From Akkermansiaceae bacterium UBA5689 (GTDB taxonomy: Bacteria; Verrucomicrobiota; Verrucomicrobiia; Verrucomicrobiales; Akkermansiaceae): a DNA stretch of 56,160 nucleotides. A model generated the notes under the pieces. It saw only the letters and a program-made list of their open reading frames with translations, ran no database searches and was not told the DNA's origin. A program made the translations under genes and the position numbers. The DNA lies in assembly GCA_002420305.1 (NCBI GenBank), contig DIHT01000152.1, forward strand, positions 28,871-85,030. The letters are read 5' to 3'. The stretch's first letter is position 1. Every line of letters begins with the position of its first letter. This document shows, in pieces, positions 27,450-36,133 of this stretch.

Positions 27450-27544
27450 TGCCAGTGGTTTTCGTTTAATCGGGTCAGCCAGACCAAAAGCCTCGAAAAA
27501 CTGGCTGAATCGCTACCACGCGTCATTGCCTCTCCTTTTCCGGG

Positions 27545-29842
27545 ATGTCCAGCCGCAGACCAAGAAAGAAAGCGCCCCCTCGCCAGCGACCACACTCGGC
27601 GAGGCGGAAACCGGCTCGTAAGCGAACTCGAAAAACGGCTCGCTCGAAACCCAGATCGCGGAGGCCCCACGCAAAGGGAAAGCGAAAAGCGGCAGCAGGT
27701 CATAGCCCACTCTTCGTATTCTTCTTCTGGCCCTACCTCATCATCAATCGATTAGTCACTAACTGGCCCGCGCTTCTTCGAATCCCAGCCAAGGGAATCT
27801 CCTACGGCGTCTGCGTCGGGGCCACAGTCCTGATTCTCGGCGGCCTCTTCTACTTTCTAAGATCTTTGAGATACGACATGAGCCAAGTAGCTGAAATGCC
27901 ACAACGCTCGATTATTTACGACAGGAACATGAAGGAACTCGGGCGACTGCATGGAGCTCATCGTCACGTCGTTGATCTCACAAAGGTGTCTCCTCACTTT
28001 CGCAGGGCTCTTCTTGCCCGTGAAGATAAGAGCTTTTACCAGCATCGAGGCGTAGATCCACGGGGCGTGGCTCGCGCCGTCGTCGAGAATATCAAACGAA
28101 AATCGTTTGCCCAGGGAGCCTCGACTCTCACAATGCAACTGGCACGAAATGCCTTCGGTTTGTCCACCCGAGGGCCCAAGTGGCAACAGCTCGATCGCAA
28201 GTTTCTCGAGCTCGCCCTCGCCTTACGAATCGAGGAGGCCTACGAAAAAGACGAGATCATGCAGCACTACATGAATCTTATCTTCTGGGGTGGATCTATT
28301 CACGGAGTAGAGGCAGCTTCGCGGGCTTACCTGGAAAAATCTGCAGAGGCCCTTACGCTCTCCGAGGCTGCCATGCTTGCGGGGATCATCCGCGGACCCA
28401 ATGCGTTTTCTCCATTTGACGATATCGAGAACACCAAGAAGGAAAGAAACTCGACTCTGGATTCGATGGTCGCGAATAGCTTCATTACCGATCTGGAATC
28501 CAAAGCCGCGAAGGCTGAGCCCCTTCAAATTCGACCGGTAAATCGTCGTATTATAGAAGACAGCTATGCCATGGATGCGATCAAGCGGGATATTGAGCGC
28601 CACCTTGATAAGAAATATATTAAACAAGGAGGGCTGAAGATCATCACTACGATTGACAAGGATCTACAAGAAGCCGCTGAACGCCACCTGAACTCCAAGC
28701 TAAGCGAAATCGAAAGACGTCCGGGTTACCGCCACAACACCCGTAGCAACTGGCAGTCCACTCCCTCCGCGCAACGCAAAACCCCTGACTATCTACAGGG
28801 GGCAATCGTGGCTGTAGAGAATCGCACTGGTGCGATCCGCTGTATTGTTGGTGGACGGGATGCGGGTGAATCAAAATTCAATCGCGCTATCCATGCCCGT
28901 CGTCAAATAGGATCTGTATTCAAGCCCTTCGTTTATCTCGCAGCCTTCGACCAGGGAATGCGTCCCGGCTCATACGTCGACGATTCAAGAATCAAGCCCG
29001 GACAAATCAGATACGCACCCCGTGACTGGGACCCGAGGAACTCGGATGGAAAGTATTTACCTACCGTAACAGCAAGAGAAGGCCTGATGAATTCTCGCAA
29101 TACATCGTCTGTGCGCATTGGGAACTACGCGGGAATGGAAAGCGTTCGCTCAGTGGCCCACCGCTCTTTCGCTATCACCGTTCCCAGTAAGGCGTCATCA
29201 TATCTTGGCTCCTGGGAAGCTACACCCGAGCAGGTTGCAAGCGCCTATACGATCTTTCCGAATGCAGGCACGCGCTACGGCCCTCACTTTGTCAGCAGAA
29301 TTCTCGATGAGGACGGAAACGAACTCTGGGCCCACAAGCCATTGGGCTATCAGGCTATCGACAGAAAGGGTGCTGCGTGGACCACCTCATCTGTCCTGCA
29401 GGACACCACTCGTTCGGGAACCGCCTCGAGTATGCGACGCCAACTCGGATTTCAGCGCCCGGCTGGAGGAAAGACCGGAACGACTGATGGATATCAGGAT
29501 GCGTGGTTTGTGGGTTACTCATCCGGTCTAACCTGCGCGGTTTGGGTGGGACACGACCAACCCAAGCCTATCGTGGAAGGTGGCTACGGAGCAGATCTTG
29601 CCCTTCCCATATGGGTCAAGGTCATGAAAACTGCCGATCGACTGGGAAGATACGAATTCAGCAGGTTTACACCCCCGGTAGAAATGAAACCCGTTCGACT
29701 CTGTAGATCGTCGGGAAAACATGCGACTCCGGGATGTGAAAAGGCGAAGACTGCCTACGATGATCCAATCCCCATTGACCTCGAACCACACGCAACAGAC
29801 TTCTGCCCGAAGCACCCCATCAGAGCGATCCCCGTGGAATAA
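27545..29842 (+). CDS. Class A penicillin-binding protein (PBP1-type), intact glycosyltransferase and transpeptidase
   Basis: A 765-residue bifunctional peptidoglycan synthase. The N-terminal cytoplasmic tail (residues 1-55) is extremely rich in Arg, Lys and Pro. A membrane anchor follows (about 82-103). The GT51 domain has AREDKSFYQHRGVDPRG and GASTLTMQLARN. The transpeptidase domain has SVFK (Ser457, Lys460), SRN and GGKTGTTDGYQDAW, so all catalytic motifs are intact. A Cys-containing C-terminal segment follows. It is directly followed by a paralogue whose transpeptidase is degenerate. Confidence 0.95.
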   Translation: MSSRRPRKKAPPRQRPHSARRKPARKRTRKTARSKPRSRRPHAKGKRKAAAGHSPLFVFFFWPYLIINRLVTNWPALLRIPAKGISYGVCVGATVLILGGLFYFLRSLRYDMSQVAEMPQRSIIYDRNMKELGRLHGAHRHVVDLTKVSPHFRRALLAREDKSFYQHRGVDPRGVARAVVENIKRKSFAQGASTLTMQLARNAFGLSTRGPKWQQLDRKFLELALALRIEEAYEKDEIMQHYMNLIFWGGSIHGVEAASRAYLEKSAEALTLSEAAMLAGIIRGPNAFSPFDDIENTKKERNSTLDSMVANSFITDLESKAAKAEPLQIRPVNRRIIEDSYAMDAIKRDIERHLDKKYIKQGGLKIITTIDKDLQEAAERHLNSKLSEIERRPGYRHNTRSNWQSTPSAQRKTPDYLQGAIVAVENRTGAIRCIVGGRDAGESKFNRAIHARRQIGSVFKPFVYLAAFDQGMRPGSYVDDSRIKPGQIRYAPRDWDPRNSDGKYLPTVTAREGLMNSRNTSSVRIGNYAGMESVRSVAHRSFAITVPSKASSYLGSWEATPEQVASAYTIFPNAGTRYGPHFVSRILDEDGNELWAHKPLGYQAIDRKGAAWTTSSVLQDTTRSGTASSMRRQLGFQRPAGGKTGTTDGYQDAWFVGYSSGLTCAVWVGHDQPKPIVEGGYGADLALPIWVKVMKTADRLGRYEFSRFTPPVEMKPVRLCRSSGKHATPGCEKAKTAYDDPIPIDLEPHATDFCPKHPIRAIPVE

Positions 29843-29892
29843 ATGCATTTTTACCGGAGGTAGAGATCATCCTCTCTCCAACTTGCTATCCA

Positions 29893-31719
29893 GTGCCAGA
29901 CGACCCAACAGCCCGGGAGCTTTCTTCAGCGACCAATGACGCGCGACCAGCGAACAACCTCGCGGGGAGCCAGCCTGAAGACGAATTGCAATCCAGCGAA
30001 GAGTCCGTCGGGAGCAAGAGCAGCGAGGGCGATCCGAGTTGGAGGCCCGCTGAACGGAAATCGATATTCCTCCAGTGGCTGCCACTCTGGGCGAGGAAGC
30101 TCCTTCACTTCGGGCTCCGGACGGCAATCATTGGCGTCTTGCTGACCCTTGGTGTGGCTACCTTCTATTTCATCGCATCACTCAGTTACGATATCGGTGA
30201 AATTCAAAAGATGCCCGAACGTTCCGTCATTTTCGATATTGATGGAAAGGAACTCGCTACGCTACACGGAGAGAACCGACGCCTTATTTCCCGCACGGAA
30301 ATACCGGATTTCTTTGTATCCGCTCTGGAAGCACGGGAAGACAAACGCTTTTTCGATCACAACGGAGTCGATCTTCGAGGCGTTCTTCGGGCAACCATCC
30401 GTAATGCTTCGGACATGTCCTTCACCCAGGGAGCCTCTACCCTGACAATGCAACTCGCCCGTAACAGCTTCAATCTTCGTGAAAAAAACCTGCACCGCAA
30501 ACTGGTAGAAATTGCAATCGCGCTACGGATCGAGGCCTCTTACTCAAAGGACGAGATACTTTCGGCGTATGTCAATCGAATCTACTTTGGCTCCGGCTGC
30601 CATGGTCTGGAGGAGGCTTCACGGCGCTACTTTGGAGTGAGTGCCTCTGATCTCACCCGCCGCCAGTGCGCACTTCTGGTCGGCATCATCCGCGCTCCCC
30701 ATGCCTGCTCTCCCTTACGAGCACCTGAGAAAGCCATCCTGCAGCAAGATGAAGTCCTTGCCCGCATGGTTACTGAGGGGGCGCTCAGCCCGGAGGAAGC
30801 TTTAAACATACAATCAAGCGATCTTGGCCTCACCCCTTCCGGAACCGTGCCCGGAGGCAACCAGGCACTGCAGGCAGTTCGTCGGCACTTTGAGGAGCTC
30901 ATCGACGCAAGGGACATTCGCAATGGCGGCCTGCGCCTCCAGAGCACGATCAGAACCAACATGCAGAAACTTCTTGAAGCGGAAGCACACACGTTTCTCG
31001 AAACAATCCCGGGATCGCCCGAAATTGCAGCTGTCTGTATCGATACCAGAACCGGGGGAATCCGGGGTATCGTGGGAGGACGCGCCACCGGAAACGCCTC
31101 TTTCAACAGAGCCCTTGACGCTCGACGGGACCTTGGTGAAATTTTCGCCCCCTTTGTGTATGCCGCTGCCGCAGAAAGGGGCATCCCTCCAAGAAAAGGG
31201 CAACCTGTAACACTGGGACGGGAAATAGGGGCCGAGGACCTCATCAGTCTCATGGAAAGATTTGGATTCAAGGGCCCCTTTCTCGAGGGAGATGATTTCT
31301 TCCGGGGAGGTGTGAGCGCCACCCCGCTTGAAGTTGCTGCCGCAGCGGCCACCCTGACAGCTGCTGGCCAAAAACCTCGGACATACTTCCTCCGCCAATT
31401 ACTAAACTCAGATGGAAATCAGATCCTCTCAATCGGGCCATCGCCCAAATCGGCTTTCGCTTCGACCTCAGTGAGAACCGCTCTCGAAACCCAGTTTTCC
31501 GTTGATGAACCCCGAATCCTCCTTGGATCCAGCCCATCAAAAACCGATGCTTGGGCTGTCTGGCTCGGCTCTGAGCGAACCATCTGCCTCTGGGTCGGAC
31601 ACGATACGCCAACCCGCCTTGACTCGCCCGATATACTGTTTCCAGCACTTCAAAAGTCAATCCAGCGCTTGGGAGCAGCCCGACCAAAACTAGTTTCCGC
31701 CTCTCAAGCTAAACGATAA
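29893..31719 (+). CDS. Class A PBP paralogue with active-looking glycosyltransferase and degenerate transpeptidase domain
   Basis: A 608-residue paralogue of the preceding PBP. The N-terminus is acidic and Ser-rich, with one membrane anchor near residues 75-100. The GT51 domain keeps the catalytic Glu (Glu149, EAREDKRFFDH) and GASTLTMQLARN. In the transpeptidase domain the SxxK motif is replaced by EIFA (Glu416, Ala419), no SxN motif is seen, and the KTG region reads PSKTDAWAVWLG without the TG pair. It is therefore probably a monofunctional glycan polymerase with a non-catalytic, perhaps partner-binding, domain. The start is a GTG with a weak ribosome binding site, so the exact N-terminus is uncertain. 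Confidence 0.88.
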   Translation: MPDDPTARELSSATNDARPANNLAGSQPEDELQSSEESVGSKSSEGDPSWRPAERKSIFLQWLPLWARKLLHFGLRTAIIGVLLTLGVATFYFIASLSYDIGEIQKMPERSVIFDIDGKELATLHGENRRLISRTEIPDFFVSALEAREDKRFFDHNGVDLRGVLRATIRNASDMSFTQGASTLTMQLARNSFNLREKNLHRKLVEIAIALRIEASYSKDEILSAYVNRIYFGSGCHGLEEASRRYFGVSASDLTRRQCALLVGIIRAPHACSPLRAPEKAILQQDEVLARMVTEGALSPEEALNIQSSDLGLTPSGTVPGGNQALQAVRRHFEELIDARDIRNGGLRLQSTIRTNMQKLLEAEAHTFLETIPGSPEIAAVCIDTRTGGIRGIVGGRATGNASFNRALDARRDLGEIFAPFVYAAAAERGIPPRKGQPVTLGREIGAEDLISLMERFGFKGPFLEGDDFFRGGVSATPLEVAAAAATLTAAGQKPRTYFLRQLLNSDGNQILSIGPSPKSAFASTSVRTALETQFSVDEPRILLGSSPSKTDAWAVWLGSERTICLWVGHDTPTRLDSPDILFPALQKSIQRLGAARPKLVSASQAKR

Positions 31720-31734
31720 ATCCATCTAGAAATC

Positions 31735-32205
31735 ATGCAGGCTTTGCGATTCGACACCGCTATTGAAAATATCCTCAAACGTGAGACGCGATTTGAGGCA
31801 GGTGCCTACTTTCTCCTCAAGGATGCTCTCGACTTTACTCTGAAACGCACTCGAGAGGAGCATGGTGAAGAGCGCCATGTAAGTGGGGCAGAACTTATTC
31901 ACGGGTTCCGTGATCACGCCCTCGAGGAATTTGGGCCCATGGCTCTGACCCTGCTTGAGGAATGGGGCGTCACGCAATGTTCCGATGTTGGAGACATGGT
32001 GTTCGAGCTCATTGAGGAAGGCATGTTTGGCAGGCAGGATTCTGACACGCGCGAGGATTTCGCCAACCATTACGAGTTCTCCGAAGCGTTTCTCAGTCCT
32101 TATCTCCCCAAAGGCAGCGTAACAGCCGGACTTGATTCCGGTGAACCTGAATGTGATGGAGATCGTGGCTCGGCACTTAGCCCCGTTCCGCGAGACGCGT
32201 CCTGA
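31735..32205 (+). CDS. Plancto_Ver (Minf_1886-type) family protein, function unknown
   Basis: A 156-residue protein matching a family restricted to Planctomycetes and Verrucomicrobia. The family-like core covers about residues 1-125: a helical start FDTAIENILKRETRFEAGAYFLL, then LDFTLKRT, ELIHGFRDHALEEFGPMAL, WGVTQCSDVGDMVFELIEEGMFG and a DF...YEF segment. The C-terminal 30 residues look unconserved. The gene starts 15 bases after the degenerate PBP gene and overlaps the convergent panE end by 29 bases. The function is unknown. Confidence 0.85.
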   Translation: MQALRFDTAIENILKRETRFEAGAYFLLKDALDFTLKRTREEHGEERHVSGAELIHGFRDHALEEFGPMALTLLEEWGVTQCSDVGDMVFELIEEGMFGRQDSDTREDFANHYEFSEAFLSPYLPKGSVTAGLDSGEPECDGDRGSALSPVPRDAS

Positions 32206-33094
32206 GGTCAGCGAGAAGTTGAACCCAGGCAGGCAGCCGAGCCCCTGCTCTCTCGGCCCTCCTCAGCGGCTCTACCCAGATGGCTTGGAGCTCGACTTCG
32301 CGCCCCTCCAGATAATCGATCAGGCTTGAGGGACGGTATGAGCCCATCTCCTTCGTCGATACAACCTGCTCATCAATGGTGCTGACGGGTATGCTCATTC
32401 CCAACGCAGTCGCTCCATCGATTACCTCTGCCATGATTTTCCTCACCAGAGATTCACCCTCATTACTTGCAAGCAACTCTGCAGTAGTAACCCCTCCTTC
32501 CGTGATACAGAGCCCGTTGAAAGCCACATTCCAGATCAGCTTGATCCACTGAGCCTTTTGGAGATCTTCTACCGCTCTGCAGGAGATCTCAGCATCGCTG
32601 AAGAGCGATACCAGCTGCGCGAGCCGCGCCGGCTCAGCATCGTTATATTCTCCAATCGTAACCAACCCCTGAGCGATATGGTTGATCTGCTCGGGCGCCA
32701 GACGATTGATGCAGACGAAGCAGAGGCCCCCATAAATCCGTTCTGCCCCGAAAAGTTGCGCAAGGTACTCAGTAGTCCCAAGTCCATTCTGAAGAGTCAG
32801 GATCACCGTCCCCTCGTGCAGCAGTGGGCTGATTACGTCACGACATGCACCATTTGAGGTGGTTTTCCACGCGAGGATAACCAGGTCCACCGGACCGATG
32901 TCCTCGGCTGAGAGAAAGGCCTGAACGGAAGGAAGTTCAAGATCGCCATCCGGGCTTTTGACCGTAAGTCCCTTTTCATTCAGGACCGAATACCCAGAAC
33001 GCACCAGAAATCTCACATCGTAGCCAGCTGCCGATAGCCGGGCGCCATAGTAGCAACCGACCGCACCTGATCCGACAATCGCGATCCGGCGCAC
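32177..33094 (-). CDS. panE: 2-dehydropantoate 2-reductase (ketopantoate reductase)
   Basis: An NADPH-dependent reductase of 305 residues that makes pantoate for coenzyme A synthesis. The Rossmann motif is IAIVGSGAVGCYYGARLSAAG, followed by ILAWKTT, TLQNGLG and the C-terminal domain with the catalytic lysine region KLIWNVAFNGLC and RPSSLIDYLEGREVE. The GTG at 33094 follows the HDAC-like gene stop by 4 bases; the frame is open to 33127 via TTG. The family includes other ketoacid reductases, so the substrate is probable, not certain. Confidence 0.88.
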   Translation of the reverse strand: MRRIAIVGSGAVGCYYGARLSAAGYDVRFLVRSGYSVLNEKGLTVKSPDGDLELPSVQAFLSAEDIGPVDLVILAWKTTSNGACRDVISPLLHEGTVILTLQNGLGTTEYLAQLFGAERIYGGLCFVCINRLAPEQINHIAQGLVTIGEYNDAEPARLAQLVSLFSDAEISCRAVEDLQKAQWIKLIWNVAFNGLCITEGGVTTAELLASNEGESLVRKIMAEVIDGATALGMSIPVSTIDEQVVSTKEMGSYRPSSLIDYLEGREVELQAIWVEPLRRAERAGARLPAWVQLLADLRTRLAERG

Positions 33095-33098
33095 GACC

Positions 33099-34019
33099 TC
33101 AGGAAACGAGCCCCTGCACCTCGCCAAGAATGCGCTTGGCTGTCACGACTGTGTTCCGGTGCAATTTTGCTGTGTATTCAGGCTGACGGTTGTAGCCCCC
33201 CCCATAGAGCATCGCGATCGGGATACGATTGCGAAGCATGGCTCCGAGAATCACCTCATCTCGTCTCTGAATATCCTTCACCGTGAGCATCATCTGCCCA
33301 AACTGATCATTTCGATGGTTGTCTGCCCCTGCGATCCAGATCACAAGGTCTGGTGAAAAGACATCCATCGCTGCAGCCAACGTTGAGAAAAGCTGCTTCA
33401 GATACATCTCCCCCTCTACATACCGCACGGTCTCAACATCCATTGAGCCCTTGACCTTGCGCGCAGGGTCATTGCGTCCCACGTGAATCGAATATGTAAA
33501 AACATTGGGATCGTTATCGAGCAGGCTATTTGTCCCATTCCCCTGATGGGCGTCAGTGTCGACCACCATGACCTTGATCCCTGGCCTCTTGACCTGCAGG
33601 CTGCGAATCGCTACCGCAATATCATTGAACACGCAGTAGCCTTCTCCGTGTTCCCGGAACGCATGGTGTGTTCCTCCAGCCAAGACCACCGCAGCGCCAT
33701 CCTGCAGAGCTGCCTCACACGCAAGACGAGTGGCCTCGACTTCAAGAGCGCTTCGAGTGTAAAGCTGTGGCGTTAGGGGAAACCCAAGCCGAATCTGTTC
33801 TTTCCGATCCAGTTGGCCTGAATAGATCTTTTGTAGATAAGCCGGGGTATGAGCCCGCTCCAGCACATGAGTTGCCGCCGGGCGCACCTCCACGATATCC
33901 TCTGGCCTGACCGTTCCGCGCTCGAGAAGCATCTCCTTCGAGATACGGAACTTATGCATGGGATACGGGTGATCTGATGGCAGATCGAGGTAGAACTCTG
34001 GGGAGTAGAAGCAGCGCAT
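33099..34019 (-). CDS. Histone deacetylase superfamily hydrolase (acetoin-utilisation/acetylpolyamine type)
   Basis: A zinc-dependent deacetylase-fold protein of 306 residues. The zinc and catalytic motifs are present: GGTHHAFREHGEGYCVFNDIA (HH dyad), VVDTDAHQGNGT (zinc Asp and His), IAGADNH and the C-terminal YGGGYNR. Bacterial members deacetylate small molecules such as acetylpolyamines, or proteins; the substrate here is unknown. ATG at 34019 was chosen because it starts MRCFYSPEF; ATG at 34031 is possible. It diverges from the nuo operon. Confidence 0.9.
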   Translation of the reverse strand: MRCFYSPEFYLDLPSDHPYPMHKFRISKEMLLERGTVRPEDIVEVRPAATHVLERAHTPAYLQKIYSGQLDRKEQIRLGFPLTPQLYTRSALEVEATRLACEAALQDGAAVVLAGGTHHAFREHGEGYCVFNDIAVAIRSLQVKRPGIKVMVVDTDAHQGNGTNSLLDNDPNVFTYSIHVGRNDPARKVKGSMDVETVRYVEGEMYLKQLFSTLAAAMDVFSPDLVIWIAGADNHRNDQFGQMMLTVKDIQRRDEVILGAMLRNRIPIAMLYGGGYNRQPEYTAKLHRNTVVTAKRILGEVQGLVS

Positions 34020-34076
34020 TGAGTAGCCCATAACAATCAGCAGATTTTGATATTCTGGCAAAAATTACTGCTCGTG

Positions 34077-34104
34077 GCAATACTTAGGATTTCCTAAATA
34101 TTGC
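34077..34104. promoter_or_regulatory. 13-base inverted repeat in the HDAC-nuoD divergent region, possible operator
   Basis: Arms GCAATACTTAGGA (34077-34089) and TCCTAAATATTGC (34092-34104) are separated by TT and have one mismatch. The right arm end overlaps a weak -35-like TTGCTC that pairs at 18 bases with TAATAT (34125-34130), a possible nuoD promoter. No T-tract follows, so it is not a typical terminator. A regulator binding site is inferred. Confidence 0.4.
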
Positions 34105-34177
34105 TCCCCAGTCGTAAAATATCCTAATATATGGAGACTTTCGCCTTCTTTCTGCCATCAGCCGGCACCTGCCGACT

Positions 34178-34195
34178 TTGTGAAAAATTTCACAA
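34178..34195. promoter_or_regulatory. Putative Rex operator upstream of nuoD
   Basis: TTGTGAA, then AAAT, then TTCACAA: a perfect match to the published Rex consensus TTGTGAA-N4-TTCACAA. The palindrome extends to 12-base arms (34174-34185 and 34188-34199). It ends 51 bases before the nuoD start. Rex senses the NADH/NAD+ ratio and in Gram-positive bacteria represses respiratory genes, including nuo in Streptomyces. No rex gene is in the window, so the regulator is inferred from the site alone. Confidence 0.65.
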
Positions 34196-34246
34196 AGTCC
34201 TTGCGCGAGCGAGCTGTTTGGGGCCTCATTCTTCTGAAACCCGTCA

Positions 34247-35512
34247 ATGATTGAGACCTCTCCTACAACGATTTACGAGGTTCCCGATGCGGCCGCCACA
34301 GCGGCGCAGGCTGCCACAGACTACCAGTCTGGCACTGAGGACCTTCTGGGGGAGAAAATGGTGCTCAACATGGGACCATCTCACCCGGCCACCCACGGAG
34401 TGCTCCGCCTCATTTTGGAGCTCGACGGCGAAGTAGTTACCAAGGCCGATCCGGATATCGGCTTCCTTCACCGGGGTGACGAGAAAATTGCCGAGAACAT
34501 GCATTACAACCAGTTTGTTCCCTACACGGATCGGCTGGATTACCTCGCGCCCTTGGCCAACAACGTGGCCTATGCCTGCGCAGTGGAAAAGTTGATGGGA
34601 TGGGAGCTTCCGCCCCGGGGCCAGGCGATCCGCGTCCTGGCGTGCGAGCTTGCCCGGATTTCCTCCCATCTCCTCGGAGTTGGTGTCTACGCGATGGATG
34701 TGGGAGCTATGACCGTTTTCCTCTATACGTTTACCGAGAGGGAAAAGATTTACAACCTCTCTGAGCAGCTCACGGGCGCCCGCTTCACCACCTCTTACAC
34801 ACGAGTTGGCGGTCAGATTCGCGACCTTCCCGAAGGCTTCACCGACAATGTCCGCACCTTCCTTGAAGAATGCGAAAAAACCGTAGATGAAGTAGACAGG
34901 CTTCTTACTAGGAACAAAATTTTCCTGATCCGCACAAAAGATGTGGGAATCATATCCGCTGAGACTGCCATCTCCTACGGTCTGACGGGACCGAACCTTC
35001 GCGCTTGTGGACCCAGCCGTGACCTTCGGAAAGACCGCCCCTACCTCGGCTACGAACAGTATAAGTTTGATGTGCCGGTTGGAGAGCTAGGGGATTGCTA
35101 CGACCGTTATCTCGTCCGGATGGAAGAGTTGCGACAATCCATCTCTATTGTGAGACAGGTTCTCGACACTCTACCTGATGGCCCAGTCAATGTTGTAGAC
35201 CCCAAAAGCAGTCTTCCCGATAAAGAAAAGGTCATGATGAAAATGGAGGAACTGATTCATCATTTTATCGTTGCCACACAGGGAATAGAGGCACCGGAAG
35301 GCGAGGTCTACTTCGGCGCCGAGAACCCCAAGGGCGAGCTAGGATTCTACATCAATTCCAAGGGAGGAGGGGTCCCTCACCGGTTGAAAATCCGAGCTCC
35401 TTCCTTCGTAAACCTCTCAATTCTTTCCGAACTCCTCGTTGACCACATGGTCTCTGACATTCCCACTATTCTGGGCTCTCTCGATTTCGTAATGGGAGAG
35501 TGTGACCGATGA
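34247..35512 (+). CDS. nuoD: NADH-quinone oxidoreductase subunit D
   Basis: The 49-kDa-type subunit of complex I (421 residues), which forms part of the quinone-binding site in the peripheral arm. Family sequence begins LNMGPSHPATHGVLRLILELDGE, then HRGDEKIAENMHYNQFVPYTDRLDYLAP and LIHHFIVATQGIEAPEGEVYFGAENPKGELGFYINS. The C-terminus ends SLDFVMGECDR as in other NuoD. It is the first gene of the operon here; nuoA, nuoB and nuoC are not upstream. The first 32 residues are not conserved. It is encoded as NuoD alone, not as a CD fusion. Confidence 0.97.
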   Translation: MIETSPTTIYEVPDAAATAAQAATDYQSGTEDLLGEKMVLNMGPSHPATHGVLRLILELDGEVVTKADPDIGFLHRGDEKIAENMHYNQFVPYTDRLDYLAPLANNVAYACAVEKLMGWELPPRGQAIRVLACELARISSHLLGVGVYAMDVGAMTVFLYTFTEREKIYNLSEQLTGARFTTSYTRVGGQIRDLPEGFTDNVRTFLEECEKTVDEVDRLLTRNKIFLIRTKDVGIISAETAISYGLTGPNLRACGPSRDLRKDRPYLGYEQYKFDVPVGELGDCYDRYLVRMEELRQSISIVRQVLDTLPDGPVNVVDPKSSLPDKEKVMMKMEELIHHFIVATQGIEAPEGEVYFGAENPKGELGFYINSKGGGVPHRLKIRAPSFVNLSILSELLVDHMVSDIPTILGSLDFVMGECDR

Positions 35513-35557
35513 AAATCCGAAGTGTCTGAATAGTCACTTCCCCGGCGAGTTAGCACC

Positions 35558-36124
35558 ATGCCTCAAACAATCCTTACCGACCAGGTCACTTCTCACGAGA
35601 CCAGCGGGACAAAGCATCACCCTCCTTTCGAGGTCGACAGCACCATCGAAAGAGAGGCAAACGCCCGTATCCGGCAATACCCCGCTGAACAGAAACGCTC
35701 AGCGGTTCTCCCTCTTCTGCATATCGTGCAGTCGAGGTTTGGCTACATTTCCTCGGACGCCATAGAGTGGGTAGCAACAAAACTCGATCTGGAGCCCATC
35801 AAGGTCGCGGAGGTTGTGACCTTCTACCCGGGACTGCGCCAGCATGCTCCTGGTAAATATCACATCCGGGTCTGCCGGACCCTGAGCTGTGCGATGGGTG
35901 GAAGTTACGAACTCATGGATAAAATTTGCGAACTGTCCGGAATCGACCGGTCCCAGACCTCGCACCACAACCCTGTCGCAGTGTCTCCCTGTGGAACCTG
36001 GTCGGTGGAATTCGCAGAATGTCTTGCATCCTGCGGCACAGCACCGGTGTGCCTGGTGAACAATGACTTTCACGAGGACCTTCCTGCAGAGAAAGCATCG
36101 GAACTTCTTAAGAGCTACGAGTAG
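35558..36124 (+). CDS. nuoE: NADH-quinone oxidoreductase subunit E
   Basis: The 24-kDa subunit (188 residues) that carries the N1a [2Fe-2S] cluster. The thioredoxin-like fold has its cluster ligands in CRTLSC and ECLASCGTAP, preceded by SAVLPLLHIVQSRFGYIS and VAEVVTFYPGL. The N-terminus is extended by about 35 variable residues. The gene follows nuoD by 45 bases and precedes nuoF by 9. Confidence 0.96.
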   Translation: MPQTILTDQVTSHETSGTKHHPPFEVDSTIEREANARIRQYPAEQKRSAVLPLLHIVQSRFGYISSDAIEWVATKLDLEPIKVAEVVTFYPGLRQHAPGKYHIRVCRTLSCAMGGSYELMDKICELSGIDRSQTSHHNPVAVSPCGTWSVEFAECLASCGTAPVCLVNNDFHEDLPAEKASELLKSYE

Positions 36125-36133
36125 TCGGTCAGA

